DNA from: Lysobacteraceae bacterium
Lineage (GTDB): Bacteria; Pseudomonadota; Gammaproteobacteria; Xanthomonadales; Xanthomonadaceae
Length of the DNA stretch: 6,210 nucleotides
NCBI GenBank assembly: GCA_027483745.1
Contig: JAIXTZ010000202.1
Location: 1-6,210 of the forward strand
Direction: 5' to 3'
The stretch's first letter is position 1. Every line of letters starts with the position of its first letter. The notes beneath the pieces are model-generated. The model saw nothing but the letters and a program-made list of their open reading frames with translations, was not told the DNA's origin and did not search any database. Both the position numbers and the translations under genes were made by a program. Of this stretch, positions 1-6,210 are shown piece after piece.

Positions 1-504
1 CACGCCGTCGGCGACCACCTGATCGCCACCGTCGGCGTGCGCGATCTCGTCATCGTCGATACGCCGGACGCCACGCTGGTCGCGCACCGCGACCGCGTGC
101 AGGACGTCAAGGCGATCGTGGATTCGCTCAAAAGCGCCGGCCGCGGCGAGCACGTGAACCACCGGCAGGTCTACCGGCCCTGGGGCCATTACGACAGCGT
201 CGACAAGGGCGAGCACTTCCAGGTCAAGCGGATCGTGGTCAAGCCGGGCGCATCCTTGAGCCTGCAGAAGCACGCCCACCGCGCCGAGCATTGGATCGTC
301 GTCGACGGCGTGGCCGAGGTCACCTGCGACGAGCGCGTGTTCCGCCTGGAGCGCAACCAGAGCACATACATCCCCAAGGGCAGCGTGCATCGCTTGCGCA
401 ACCCCGGCAGCGAGCCGCTGGCCCTGATCGAGGTGCAGAGCGGTGACTACCTCGGCGAGGACGACATCGTGCGCTTGGACGACGTCTACGGTCGCCATGC
501 GTGA
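1..504 (+). CDS. manC: Mannose-1-phosphate guanylyltransferase / mannose-6-phosphate isomerase, C-terminal part (5' end outside window)
   Basis: This is the last 167 codons of a bifunctional type II enzyme (ManC/CpsB/XanB/AlgA family) that isomerises fructose-6-phosphate to mannose-6-phosphate and makes GDP-mannose from mannose-1-phosphate in the cytoplasm. The frame is open from base 1. The codons before the GTG at 37 read as family sequence, so that GTG is internal and not the start. The end of the nucleotidyltransferase domain is seen as [10 protein letters not shown] (bases 55-84). The isomerase cupin domain follows: YRPWG (172-186), [13 protein letters not shown] (256-294, metal-binding histidines), [14 protein letters not shown] (367-408) and YLGEDDIVR (448-474). 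Full-length members have about 470-480 residues, so roughly 300 N-terminal residues lie to the left. The stop is 33 bp before cysD on the same strand, so the two may be cotranscribed. GDP-mannose feeds mannose, fucose or rhamnose residues of surface glycans. The family is certain; which paralogue name applies is not. Confidence 0.95.
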   Translation, partial: HAVGDHLIATVGVRDLVIVDTPDATLVAHRDRVQDVKAIVDSLKSAGRGEHVNHRQVYRPWGHYDSVDKGEHFQVKRIVVKPGASLSLQKHAHRAEHWIVVDGVAEVTCDERVFRLERNQSTYIPKGSVHRLRNPGSEPLALIEVQSGDYLGEDDIVRLDDVYGRHA

Positions 505-537
505 GCCAATAAGCATCGATACGGCGGAATTCGGACC

Positions 538-1437
538 GTGCCGCTGACCCACCTCGATCGCCTCGAGGCCGAGGCTATCCACGTATTGCGCGAGGTCGCG
601 GCGCAGTTCCGCAATCCGGTGCTGCTGTATTCGATCGGCAAGGACAGCACGACCCTGCTGCATCTGCTGGTGAAGGCCTTCGCGCCTGCACCGCCGCCAA
701 TCCCGCTGCTGCACATCGACAGCACTTTCGAGTTCGCCGAGACCTACCGCTTCCGCGACGCCGTGCCGGCGAAGTACGGGGTCGAACTGCGCGTGCACGT
801 CAACGAGGAAGGCGTGAAGGCCGGCATCGACCCCTTCGTCCACGGTGTTTCGGTGCACACCGAGGTGATGCGCACGCAGGGGCTCAAGCAGGCCCTCGCG
901 CTGGGCGGCTACGACTGCGCCATCGGCGGCGCGCGTCGCGACGAGGAGAAGTCGCGGGCCAAGGAGCGCATCTTCAGCTTCCGCAATGCGGCCTTGCGCT
1001 GGGAACCAAAGGCGCAGCGTCCCGAGCTGTGGAACCAGTACAACGGCCGCATCCATGCGGGCGAGAGCGTTCGCGCCTTCCCGCTGTCGAACTGGACCGA
1101 GATGGACGTCTGGCGCTATATCGAGCGCGAGGGTATCGAACTGCCGCCCCTGTATTTTGCTCGGGAGCGACCCATCGTGGAGCGCGACGGCGTGCTGCTG
1201 ATGCGCGACGACGACCGCATGCCGCTACGCGAGGGGGAGCGCGAGATCATGCGCAAAGTGCGCTTCCGCACGCTTGGCTGCTGGCCGTTCACGGGCGGTG
1301 TCGAATCCGAGGCCGATACCGTCGCGAAGATCATCGCCGAGCTGGAGCAGGTGACGACCTCGGAACGGCAGGGCCGGGTGATCGACCACGCGCCGGGCGA
1401 TTCGATGGAGAAGAAGAAGCAGGAGGGCTATTTCTGA
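538..1437 (+). CDS. cysD: Sulfate adenylyltransferase subunit 2 (small, catalytic subunit)
   Basis: CysD is the catalytic subunit of the heterodimeric ATP sulfurylase: it makes APS and pyrophosphate from sulfate and ATP, driven by GTP hydrolysis in CysN. The product has 299 residues, against 302 in E. coli. The ATP-pyrophosphatase loop is SIGKDS (residues 32-37). Other conserved blocks are [15 protein letters not shown] (130-144), [10 protein letters not shown] (161-170), [15 protein letters not shown] (181-195), [12 protein letters not shown] (247-258), [11 protein letters not shown] (273-283) and the KKKQEGYF end. The GTG at 538 is chosen because the [10 protein letters not shown] block starts two residues later, as in homologues, and no ATG, GTG or TTG lies between it and the manC stop. 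The ribosome site is weak (GGCGGA at 523-528). Residues 61-66 read DSTFEF where CysD proteins usually have a DTGWKF- or DTTWKF-like stretch. The stop overlaps the cysNC start by one base, as expected for equimolar partner subunits. The role could be assimilatory or PAPS supply for sulfation. Confidence 0.95.
   Translation: MPLTHLDRLEAEAIHVLREVAAQFRNPVLLYSIGKDSTTLLHLLVKAFAPAPPPIPLLHIDSTFEFAETYRFRDAVPAKYGVELRVHVNEEGVKAGIDPFVHGVSVHTEVMRTQGLKQALALGGYDCAIGGARRDEEKSRAKERIFSFRNAALRWEPKAQRPELWNQYNGRIHAGESVRAFPLSNWTEMDVWRYIEREGIELPPLYFARERPIVERDGVLLMRDDDRMPLREGEREIMRKVRFRTLGCWPFTGGVESEADTVAKIIAELEQVTTSERQGRVIDHAPGDSMEKKKQEGYF
1421..1426 (+). promoter_or_regulatory. Strong Shine-Dalgarno for cysNC inside cysD
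   Basis: A perfect AGGAGG lies in the last codons of cysD, ten bases before the ATG at 1437. It fixes the cysNC start at 1437, even though the frame stays open far upstream inside cysD. Together with the TGATG stop/start overlap it suggests coupled translation of the two subunits. Confidence 0.75.
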
Positions 1438-3257
1438 TGGATCGCCTGCGCTTCATCACCTGCGGCAGCGTGGATGACGGCAAGAGCACCCTGATCGGGC
1501 GCCTTCTCCACGACACGCGTCAGGCCAGCGACGACCAGATGGCCGCGCTGGCCCGCGATTCCGCGAAGCACGGCACGCAGGGCGAGGCGCTCGATTTCGC
1601 GCTGCTCGTCGATGGGCTCGCCGCCGAGCGCGAGCAGGGCATCACCATCGACGTGGCCTACCGCTACTTCAGCACGCCGAAGCGCCACTTCATCGTCGCC
1701 GACTGCCCGGGCCACGAGCAGTACACGCGCAACATGGCGACGGGCGCTTCGACGGCCGACCTCGCCATCGTGCTCGTCGATGCACGCAAGGGCCTGCTGC
1801 CGCAGACGCGCCGCCACAGCTGGATCTGCGCGCTGCTGGGCGTGAAGCAGGTGCTTCTGGCCGTGAACAAGATGGACCTCGTCGGCTGGGACGAGGGCGT
1901 GTTCGAGGCAATCCGCGCCGAGTACGCCGCGCTCGCGGAAGCGGTCGGCATCGAGCGCGTGCAGGCGGTGCCGGTGTCGGCGCTGCATGGCGACAACCTG
2001 ACGCGAAGCAGCGCGGTGGCTTGGTACGCCGGCCCGACCCTGCTCGAGCATCTCGAGGTGGCACCGATCCCGGCCCTCGATGCCGAGAGCGCGGCCCGCC
2101 TGCCGGTGCAGCTCGTGTTGCGGCCGGATTCCAACTTCCGAGGCTATGCAGGCACCGTCGCGCAGGGCCGACTCGCGGCGGGCGATGCCGTCCGCGTGCA
2201 GCCGTCCAACGTCGAGGCGCGTATCGAACGCGTGCTGGTCGGCGGTCGCGACGTCGACCACGCCGAGGCCGGCCAAGCGGTCGTCGTCACGCTGGATCGC
2301 GAACGCGACGTGTCGCGTGGGGACGTCATCAGCGCGGCCTCCGCGCCCTTGCCGGTGAGCGACCAGTTCGTGGCCCACGTGGTGTGGATGGACGAAGCGC
2401 CGCTCGTTCCGGGGCGCGGTTATTGGCTACGCATCGCCACGCGCGAGGTGGCCGCCACGGTCACCGAGGTCAGCCATCGCATCGACGTCAACACGCAGGC
2501 GCACGAGGCCGCGAAGCAGCTCGCGATGAACGACGTCGGCTTGGTGAAGCTGAGCCTGGCCGCGCCGATCCCATTGGCGACGTACGAGGAGTCTCGCGCA
2601 CTGGGCGGCTTCATCCTCGTCGATCGCCTGACGAACGCCACCGCCGGTGCCGGCGTGGTGCGCCACGGCCTGCGCCGGGGCGAGAACGTCCATTGGCAGG
2701 CCTTCAGCGTCGATAAGGCCGTGCGTGCCGCGCAAAAGAGCCAGACGCCGCGCTGCGTGTGGTTCACCGGCCTCTCGGGCTCGGGCAAATCGACGATCGC
2801 CAATCTCGTCGAGCGCGGCCTGGTCGCGCAGGGTTGTCACACCTACGTGCTCGACGGCGACAACGTGCGGCATGGGCTCAATCGCGACCTCGGCTTCACC
2901 GAGGCCGACCGCGTCGAAAACCTGCGGCGCGTCGCCGAGGTGGCGAAGCTGATGGTCGATGCGGGGCTGGTGGTGCTGGTGAGCTTCATCGCGCCCTACG
3001 CGCGCGAGCGCGAAACGGCGCGCAGCCTCTTCGCGCCGGGCGAGTTCGTCGAAGTCTTCGTCGACACCCCGCTCGACGTCTGCGAGTCGCGCGACGTGAA
3101 GGGCCTCTACGCCAAGGCGCGTGCGGGGAAGATCCCGAACTTCACCGGCATCAACGCGCCCTACGAGCGCCCCGAGGCGCCGGACCTGCGCCTCGACACG
3201 ACGGCAGCGACGCCCGAGGTGCTGGCACAGCGGGTGATCGACGCGATCGGCGGCTGA
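1437..3257 (+). CDS. cysNC: Fused sulfate adenylyltransferase GTPase subunit (CysN) and adenylylsulfate kinase (CysC)
   Basis: This 606-residue fusion regulates APS synthesis by GTP hydrolysis (CysN, about 1-430) and phosphorylates APS to PAPS (CysC, about 437-606). It resembles rhizobial NodQ and other proteobacterial CysNC proteins. The GTPase shows G1 GSVDDGKST (10-18), the G2 region EREQGITID (64-72), G3 DCPGHEQ (89-95), G4 NKMD (144-147) and G5 SAL (181-183), followed by EF-Tu-like beta-barrel domains. The kinase shows the P-loop GLSGSGKST (445-453), [15 protein letters not shown] (473-487), [13 protein letters not shown] (552-564) and [10 protein letters not shown] (568-577). Residues 517-520 are FIAP where most APS kinases have FISP, so the serine that becomes phosphorylated in E. 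coli CysC is Ala519. The N-terminus begins only nine residues before G1, whereas E. coli CysN and NodQ carry a longer leader. It overlaps the cysD stop by one base. The kinase half shares the ESRDVKGLY style of animal PAPS synthases as well as bacterial fusions. The assignment is firm; the physiological use of PAPS is open. Confidence 0.96.
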   Translation: MDRLRFITCGSVDDGKSTLIGRLLHDTRQASDDQMAALARDSAKHGTQGEALDFALLVDGLAAEREQGITIDVAYRYFSTPKRHFIVADCPGHEQYTRNMATGASTADLAIVLVDARKGLLPQTRRHSWICALLGVKQVLLAVNKMDLVGWDEGVFEAIRAEYAALAEAVGIERVQAVPVSALHGDNLTRSSAVAWYAGPTLLEHLEVAPIPALDAESAARLPVQLVLRPDSNFRGYAGTVAQGRLAAGDAVRVQPSNVEARIERVLVGGRDVDHAEAGQAVVVTLDRERDVSRGDVISAASAPLPVSDQFVAHVVWMDEAPLVPGRGYWLRIATREVAATVTEVSHRIDVNTQAHEAAKQLAMNDVGLVKLSLAAPIPLATYEESRALGGFILVDRLTNATAGAGVVRHGLRRGENVHWQAFSVDKAVRAAQKSQTPRCVWFTGLSGSGKSTIANLVERGLVAQGCHTYVLDGDNVRHGLNRDLGFTEADRVENLRRVAEVAKLMVDAGLVVLVSFIAPYARERETARSLFAPGEFVEVFVDTPLDVCESRDVKGLYAKARAGKIPNFTGINAPYERPEAPDLRLDTTAATPEVLAQRVIDAIGG

Positions 3258-3279
3258 GTTCGCGCCGGCTCAGCCGGCG
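3251..3279. terminator. Possible bidirectional terminator between convergent genes
   Basis: Two overlapping inverted repeats span the junction of cysNC and the ATP-grasp gene. An 8-bp arm CGGCTGAG (3251-3258) pairs with CTCAGCCG (3269-3276) around a 10-base loop. Alternatively, CGCCGGC (3263-3269) pairs with GCCGGCG (3273-3279) around a 3-base loop. The first stem contains both genes' stop codons (3255-3257 plus, 3270-3272 minus). There is no clear T-tract on either side, so intrinsic termination is only a guess from the structure and the convergent layout. Chance palindromes are common in DNA this GC-rich. Confidence 0.35.
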
Positions 3280-4130
3280 AGCGTCGATTCGATTGCCGCG
3301 ACGAAACGCTCGGCCGAGCCGGGCGCATGGTCGAAGAACAGCGAGGGCTCGGTGAGCTCGAGTTCCAACAGCTGCGGTCCTTCGGGCGAGGGCAGCAGGT
3401 CGACGCGCGCATACAGCGGTGCGCCTCCGGGAATCGCCGCCAGCGCACGATGCGCCACCTCGATTTCCGCCGACGAAGGCTCGCGCGGTGTGATGGCTTC
3501 GGGCGCGAACAGCGCGCTGGTCGCTTCGCCATCACGGGCCAGCAGCGGCCCCTTGCGGATCGCGTGCGAGAAGCGCCCGGCGAAGAACAGCAGGGCGGTT
3601 TCGCCGGCGGTATCGACGGCGTCGAGGTAGGGCTGCACCAGCACGTGGCGGCCCGCGTCGAGCAGGCGCTTCGCGTGGGCGATGGCCGCTGCGCGGTTCG
3701 GCGCGGTGTAGCGCTGGGTGTCGCGCGAACCGGCGCCGATGCAGGGCTTCACCACGAACTCGGCATGGGCCGGAAAGCTCGCCGGATCGTCGCCCGGAGC
3801 GAGGAAGTGCGCCTCGATCACCGGCACGCCCTTCGAGGCGAGGTCCGCGAGGTAGCGCTTGTCGGTGTTCCAGCGCACGAGGGCGGGCGGGTTCAGCAGC
3901 CGCGTGCTCGCTGCGACGCGCTCGCACCAAGCGAGGAACTCGGCCGGGCATTCGGTGTAGTTCCACGTCGAACGCAGCAGCACGAGGTCGAAACGCGACC
4001 ACGACACGGTCGGGTCGTCCCAAGCCACCGCTTCGGCCATGTGGCCGCGCGCGCGAAGCGCGTCGAGCAGCGGCGGCAGGTCGTCGTCGAGCGCGAAGGC
4101 GGCGATGGCGGTGGCGAGGGCGATGCGCAT
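3270..4130 (-). CDS. ATP-grasp domain protein of the DcsG/RimK-like group, substrate unknown
   Basis: This 286-residue soluble protein has the look of the ATP-grasp ligases often annotated as DcsG-like, after the cycloserine pathway enzyme, or as glutathione-synthetase-like. Such enzymes usually activate a carboxylate with ATP and join it to an amine or other nucleophile. Visible group features are WDDP (37-40), LRSTWNY (52-58), the NPP...WNTDKRYL block (80-94), FVVKP with probable ATP-binding Lys128 (125-129), GAGSRDT (132-138), QPYLDAV (166-172), GETALLFF (176-183), YARVDLL (240-246) and LELELTEPSLFF (255-266), which should hold the magnesium ligands. There is no signal peptide or membrane segment. 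The ATG at 4130 gives the expected MRIALATA opening strand, though no good ribosome site precedes it. It starts 25 bp after the rmlD stop on the same strand, so it is probably the last gene of the rhamnose operon. Fold and catalytic type are well supported; no substrate can be named, and the position in the operon is only a hint of a role in glycan or metabolite tailoring. Confidence 0.88.
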   Translation of the reverse strand: MRIALATAIAAFALDDDLPPLLDALRARGHMAEAVAWDDPTVSWSRFDLVLLRSTWNYTECPAEFLAWCERVAASTRLLNPPALVRWNTDKRYLADLASKGVPVIEAHFLAPGDDPASFPAHAEFVVKPCIGAGSRDTQRYTAPNRAAAIAHAKRLLDAGRHVLVQPYLDAVDTAGETALLFFAGRFSHAIRKGPLLARDGEATSALFAPEAITPREPSSAEIEVAHRALAAIPGGAPLYARVDLLPSPEGPQLLELELTEPSLFFDHAPGSAERFVAAIESTLAG

Positions 4131-4155
4131 ACCGAAGTGGGTCCCGGGCGTCCGA

Positions 4156-5085
4156 TCAGCGAGGCAGTGCCGTCAGTTGGTCGAGCACCTCGTCCAGGCC
4201 AACGCGCCAGTCGGGCAGGCGCACCCCGGCGTCGCGCTGCAGCGTGCTGCTGTCGAGCACTGACCATGCGGGGCGGGCGGCGGGCGTCGGGTAGGCGCTC
4301 GACGGGATGGCTTCGACCGACGGTGCCTTCGCCAACAGGCCGCGCGACACGGCGCCGGCGAAGATGGCTTCGGCGTAGGCGTGCCAGCTGGTCTGGCCCT
4401 GAGGTGCCAAGTGGTAGAGCCCGCGCGCGCCGGCTTCGAGGGCTGTCAGGGACGCCTCAGCGATCCAGTGCGCCGGCGTCGGCGCGCCGATCTGGTCGGC
4501 GACCACGCGCAAGTGATCGCGCTCCGCGCCGACGCGCAGCATGGTGCGGAGGAAGTTCGCGCTATGCGCGGCATACACCCAGGCGAGGCGGAAGGTCACG
4601 GCCTCGGCACCGCTGGCGGCGAGGGCCTGTTCGCCCTCGAGCTTCGTGCGGCCATAGACCGAGACCGGGCCGGGCGCGTCGTCCTCGCGGTACGGCCGGG
4701 TGCCGTCGCCGGCAAAGACGTAATCGGTCGAGTAGTGCACGACGGTGGCGCCGAGGGCCTTCGCCACCTCGCCGAGTTCGCCCACCGCCGTCGCATTGAT
4801 GCGGCGGGCGAGGTCGACTTCGGATTCCGCGCGATCGACCGCGGTGTAGGCGGCAGCATTCAGCACCACGGCAGGCGCGACCTCGCGCACGAGCGCCGCG
4901 AGCGCGCCCGGTGCCGACAGGTCGCAGGCATGAGCCGTTCCGCCGTCGGGCAGGGTGCCGTGCAGCGAACTCATCACCGGCGCGATGCCGCGCGCGGCCA
5001 GGGCCTTGCGCAGTTCGGTGCCCAGCTGGCCGTCGGCGCCGACGAGCAGCACGGGGCCCTTCGTCAACGGGCTCGACGGGCTCAT
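4156..5085 (-). CDS. rmlD: dTDP-4-dehydrorhamnose reductase
   Basis: RmlD performs the last step of dTDP-L-rhamnose synthesis, the NAD(P)H-dependent reduction of dTDP-4-dehydro-L-rhamnose in the cytoplasm. The product has 309 residues, close to the usual 290-300, with a slightly longer N-terminus. It is an extended short-chain dehydrogenase: nucleotide-binding GADGQLG (16-22), NAAAYTAVDRAE (76-87), YSTDYVF (118-124), the catalytic pair Tyr144 and Lys148 in YGRTK, RLAWVY (166-171) and RPAWSVLD (271-278). The ATG at 5085 forms an ATGA overlap of four bases with the rmlC stop. An upstream extension of this frame reaches into rmlC as arginine-rich shadow sequence and is not real. No clear Shine-Dalgarno precedes the ATG, so reinitiation after rmlC is likely. 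A possible alternative start would trim the weakly conserved first ten residues, but no other ATG is positioned for it. Confidence 0.96.
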   Translation of the reverse strand: MSPSSPLTKGPVLLVGADGQLGTELRKALAARGIAPVMSSLHGTLPDGGTAHACDLSAPGALAALVREVAPAVVLNAAAYTAVDRAESEVDLARRINATAVGELGEVAKALGATVVHYSTDYVFAGDGTRPYREDDAPGPVSVYGRTKLEGEQALAASGAEAVTFRLAWVYAAHSANFLRTMLRVGAERDHLRVVADQIGAPTPAHWIAEASLTALEAGARGLYHLAPQGQTSWHAYAEAIFAGAVSRGLLAKAPSVEAIPSSAYPTPAARPAWSVLDSSTLQRDAGVRLPDWRVGLDEVLDQLTALPR

Positions 5086-5639
5086 GCCGCGAACACCGGC
5101 AGGCGGGCCTCGGGGATGTCGGCGAGGAAGGGCGCCTTGGCGTCCTTCTCCGACAGCGAGGGGTCGGATACTGGCCAGTCGACGGCGAGCTGGCCGTCGT
5201 TCCAGCGCACGCCGGCGTCGGCCTCGCGGTCGTATAGCGCGGTGCAGAGGTAGGAGAAGGTGGCGCGCTCGCTCAAGACCACGAAGCCGTGGGCGAAGCC
5301 TTCGGGGATCCAGAACTGCTTGCGGTTCTCCGCGCTGAGCACCACGGCCGCGCTGCGGCCGAAGGTCGGCGAGCCGCGGCGGATATCGACGGCGACATCC
5401 CAGACTTCGCCCTCGAGCACCTGCACGAGCTTGCCCTGCGGATTCGGCCACTGGTAATGCAAGCCACGCAGCACGCCGCGCGTCGAGGTGGAGACGTTCG
5501 CCTGCACGAAGGACGCATGGATGCCGGCCGCGGCGAACTTCGCCGCGTTCCAGTTCTCGAAGAAGGCGCCGCGGGCATCGCCGAACACGGCGGGCTCGAT
5601 GATGGTGCAGCCGGGCAGGGCGGTGTCGATGAACTTCAT
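5082..5639 (-). CDS. rmlC: dTDP-4-dehydrorhamnose 3,5-epimerase
   Basis: RmlC converts dTDP-4-dehydro-6-deoxy-D-glucose to dTDP-4-dehydro-L-rhamnose, supplying RmlD. The 185-residue product matches the usual length (about 180-190) and is a homodimeric cupin in known members. Conserved blocks are FGDARGAFFENW (19-30), STRGVLRGLHYQ (52-63) with catalytic His61, QGKLVQVLEGEVWDVAVDIR (68-87), SPTFG (90-94), ENRKQFWIPEGFAHGF (104-119) and the SYLCTALYD stretch (129-137) carrying the tyrosine of the active-site region. VRWND (144-148) and DWP (154-156) complete the family pattern. The ATG at 5639 is supported by the MKFIDTALPG beginning and by a GAGGA ribosome site. It lies 10 bp after the rmlA stop and overlaps rmlD by four bases, so the three rml genes form one operon. 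Nothing in the sequence is unusual for the family. Confidence 0.97.
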   Translation of the reverse strand: MKFIDTALPGCTIIEPAVFGDARGAFFENWNAAKFAAAGIHASFVQANVSTSTRGVLRGLHYQWPNPQGKLVQVLEGEVWDVAVDIRRGSPTFGRSAAVVLSAENRKQFWIPEGFAHGFVVLSERATFSYLCTALYDREADAGVRWNDGQLAVDWPVSDPSLSEKDAKAPFLADIPEARLPVFAA

Positions 5640-5646
5640 GCGCAGA

Positions 5647-5651
5647 TCCTC
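5647..5651 (-). promoter_or_regulatory. Shine-Dalgarno for rmlC overlapping the rmlA stop
   Basis: On the minus strand GAGGA overlaps the rmlA TGA (5650-5652) and sits seven bases before the rmlC ATG at 5639. This supports that start and suggests that ribosomes ending rmlA load rmlC directly. Confidence 0.65.
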
Positions 5652-6210
5652 AAGCCACCGGGCCGTGCGTCAGCAGCGAGAGCAGGTACTGGCCGTAGCC
5701 GTTCTTGGCCAGCGGCGCTGCGAGGGCCTGCAGCTCGTCGGCGCTGATCCAGCCATTGGTGTAGGCGATTTCTTCCGGGCAGGCCACGCGCAAGCCCTGG
5801 CGCTGTTCGATGGTCTCGATGAAGTTGCCGGCCTGCAGCAGGGACTCGTGCGTGCCGGTGTCGAGCCACGCGTAGCCGCGGCCCATCTTCTCCAGGTGCA
5901 GCGACCCGTCCTCGAGGTAGCGGCGGTTGAGGTCGGTGATCTCCAGCTCGCCGCGCGGCGAGGGCTTCAGGGCCGCGGCGAACTCTGGCGCGCGGCCGTC
6001 GTAGAAGTACAGGCCGGTGACGGCGTAGTTCGACTTCGGCTGCGCGGGCTTCTCCTCGAGGCCGACCACGCGGCCGGCGGCGTCGAACTCCGCCACGCCG
6101 TAGGCCTTGGCGTCCTTCACCCAGTAGCCGAACACGGTCGCGCCGGACCCGCGCGCGTCGGCGCGCTTGAGCAGCTCGGTGAAACCGCTGCCGTGGAAGA
6201 TGTTGTCGCC
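5650..6210 (-). CDS. rmlA: Glucose-1-phosphate thymidylyltransferase, C-terminal part (5' end outside window)
   Basis: RmlA makes dTDP-glucose from dTTP and glucose-1-phosphate, the first step of the rhamnose pathway. The window holds the last 186 codons; members have about 290 residues, so roughly 105 N-terminal residues, including the GxGTRL nucleotide-binding loop, lie beyond the right edge. The visible part begins [10 protein letters not shown] (6210 to 6181), containing the Asp of the metal-binding LGDN motif, then [72 protein letters not shown] and the [13 protein letters not shown] end region, all diagnostic of RmlA. The frame is open to the window edge, so the internal ATG at 6135 is not the start. 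rmlC follows 10 bp downstream. rmlB is commonly the neighbour upstream in rmlBACD clusters and would be expected beyond base 6210, but this cannot be seen here. Confidence 0.96.
   Translation of the reverse strand, partial: GDNIFHGSGFTELLKRADARGSGATVFGYWVKDAKAYGVAEFDAAGRVVGLEEKPAQPKSNYAVTGLYFYDGRAPEFAAALKPSPRGELEITDLNRRYLEDGSLHLEKMGRGYAWLDTGTHESLLQAGNFIETIEQRQGLRVACPEEIAYTNGWISADELQALAAPLAKNGYGQYLLSLLTHGPVA

Noticed and set aside
505..537. A promoter in the manC-cysD gap
   Set aside because: The gap is AT-richer, but I cannot find a convincing -35/-10 pair at proper spacing, so no promoter is annotated.
1029..1436. N-terminal extension of cysNC inside cysD
   Set aside because: The frame is open, but the translation is arginine-rich and unlike any CysN leader. 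AGGAGG and ATG at 1437 mark the real start.
1428..2378. A 316-codon minus-strand open frame opposite cysNC
   Set aside because: It mirrors the GTPase domain codons, is rich in His, Arg and Ala without motifs, and has no plausible ribosome site or neighbours. It is a shadow of cysNC.
3270..4130. A cycloserine biosynthesis cluster
   Set aside because: Only a DcsG-like ATP-grasp protein is present. None of the other cycloserine genes appears, and relatives of this fold are widely spread, so a pathway call is not supported.
3327..4799. A 490-codon plus-strand open frame opposite the ATP-grasp gene and rmlD
   Set aside because: Its product is arginine-rich, low in hydrophobic core pattern and matches no family I know, while both minus-strand genes beneath it have clear family motifs. 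Long antisense frames are expected in such GC-rich DNA.
5086..5451. N-terminal extension of rmlD inside rmlC
   Set aside because: The extension is basic, motif-free shadow sequence of rmlC. The Rossmann motif GADGQLG lies 16 residues after the ATG at 5085, as expected for a true start.

Overview
This 6.2 kb, GC-rich (roughly two thirds G+C) window is a compact bacterial chromosomal region for making activated sugars and activated sulfate. Tightly packed proteobacterial genes, a fused CysN-CysC enzyme, a ManC-type bifunctional mannose enzyme and an rmlA-rmlC-rmlD cluster suggest a gammaproteobacterium of the Xanthomonadales type. That placement is an inference from protein style, not a proven assignment.

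Left half, plus strand: the 3' end of manC/xanB (GDP-mannose synthesis) is followed 33 bp later by cysD, which overlaps a cysN-cysC fusion by one base. Together CysD and CysNC convert sulfate and ATP to APS and then to PAPS, the universal sulfate donor. Right half, minus strand: reading from the right edge, rmlA (partial), rmlC and rmlD make dTDP-L-rhamnose, and an ATP-grasp protein of unknown substrate follows 25 bp after rmlD. The two gene sets are convergent and meet with only 12 bp between their stop codons, where overlapping inverted repeats may act as a shared terminator.

As a whole the region looks like part of a surface-polysaccharide (O-antigen, capsule or exopolysaccharide) locus that supplies GDP-mannose, dTDP-rhamnose and possibly PAPS for sulfating the glycan. 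The PAPS genes could equally serve ordinary cysteine synthesis; no sulfotransferase and no cysH, cysI or cysJ is visible to decide. The most notable points are the PAPS genes beside manC, an alanine where APS kinases usually carry the phosphorylated serine, an atypical stretch in CysD, and the unassigned ATP-grasp gene at the end of the rhamnose operon. All enzyme families here are known; I see no clearly new system, mobile element, CRISPR array, tRNA or rRNA. No stretch over 300 bases lacks a gene.
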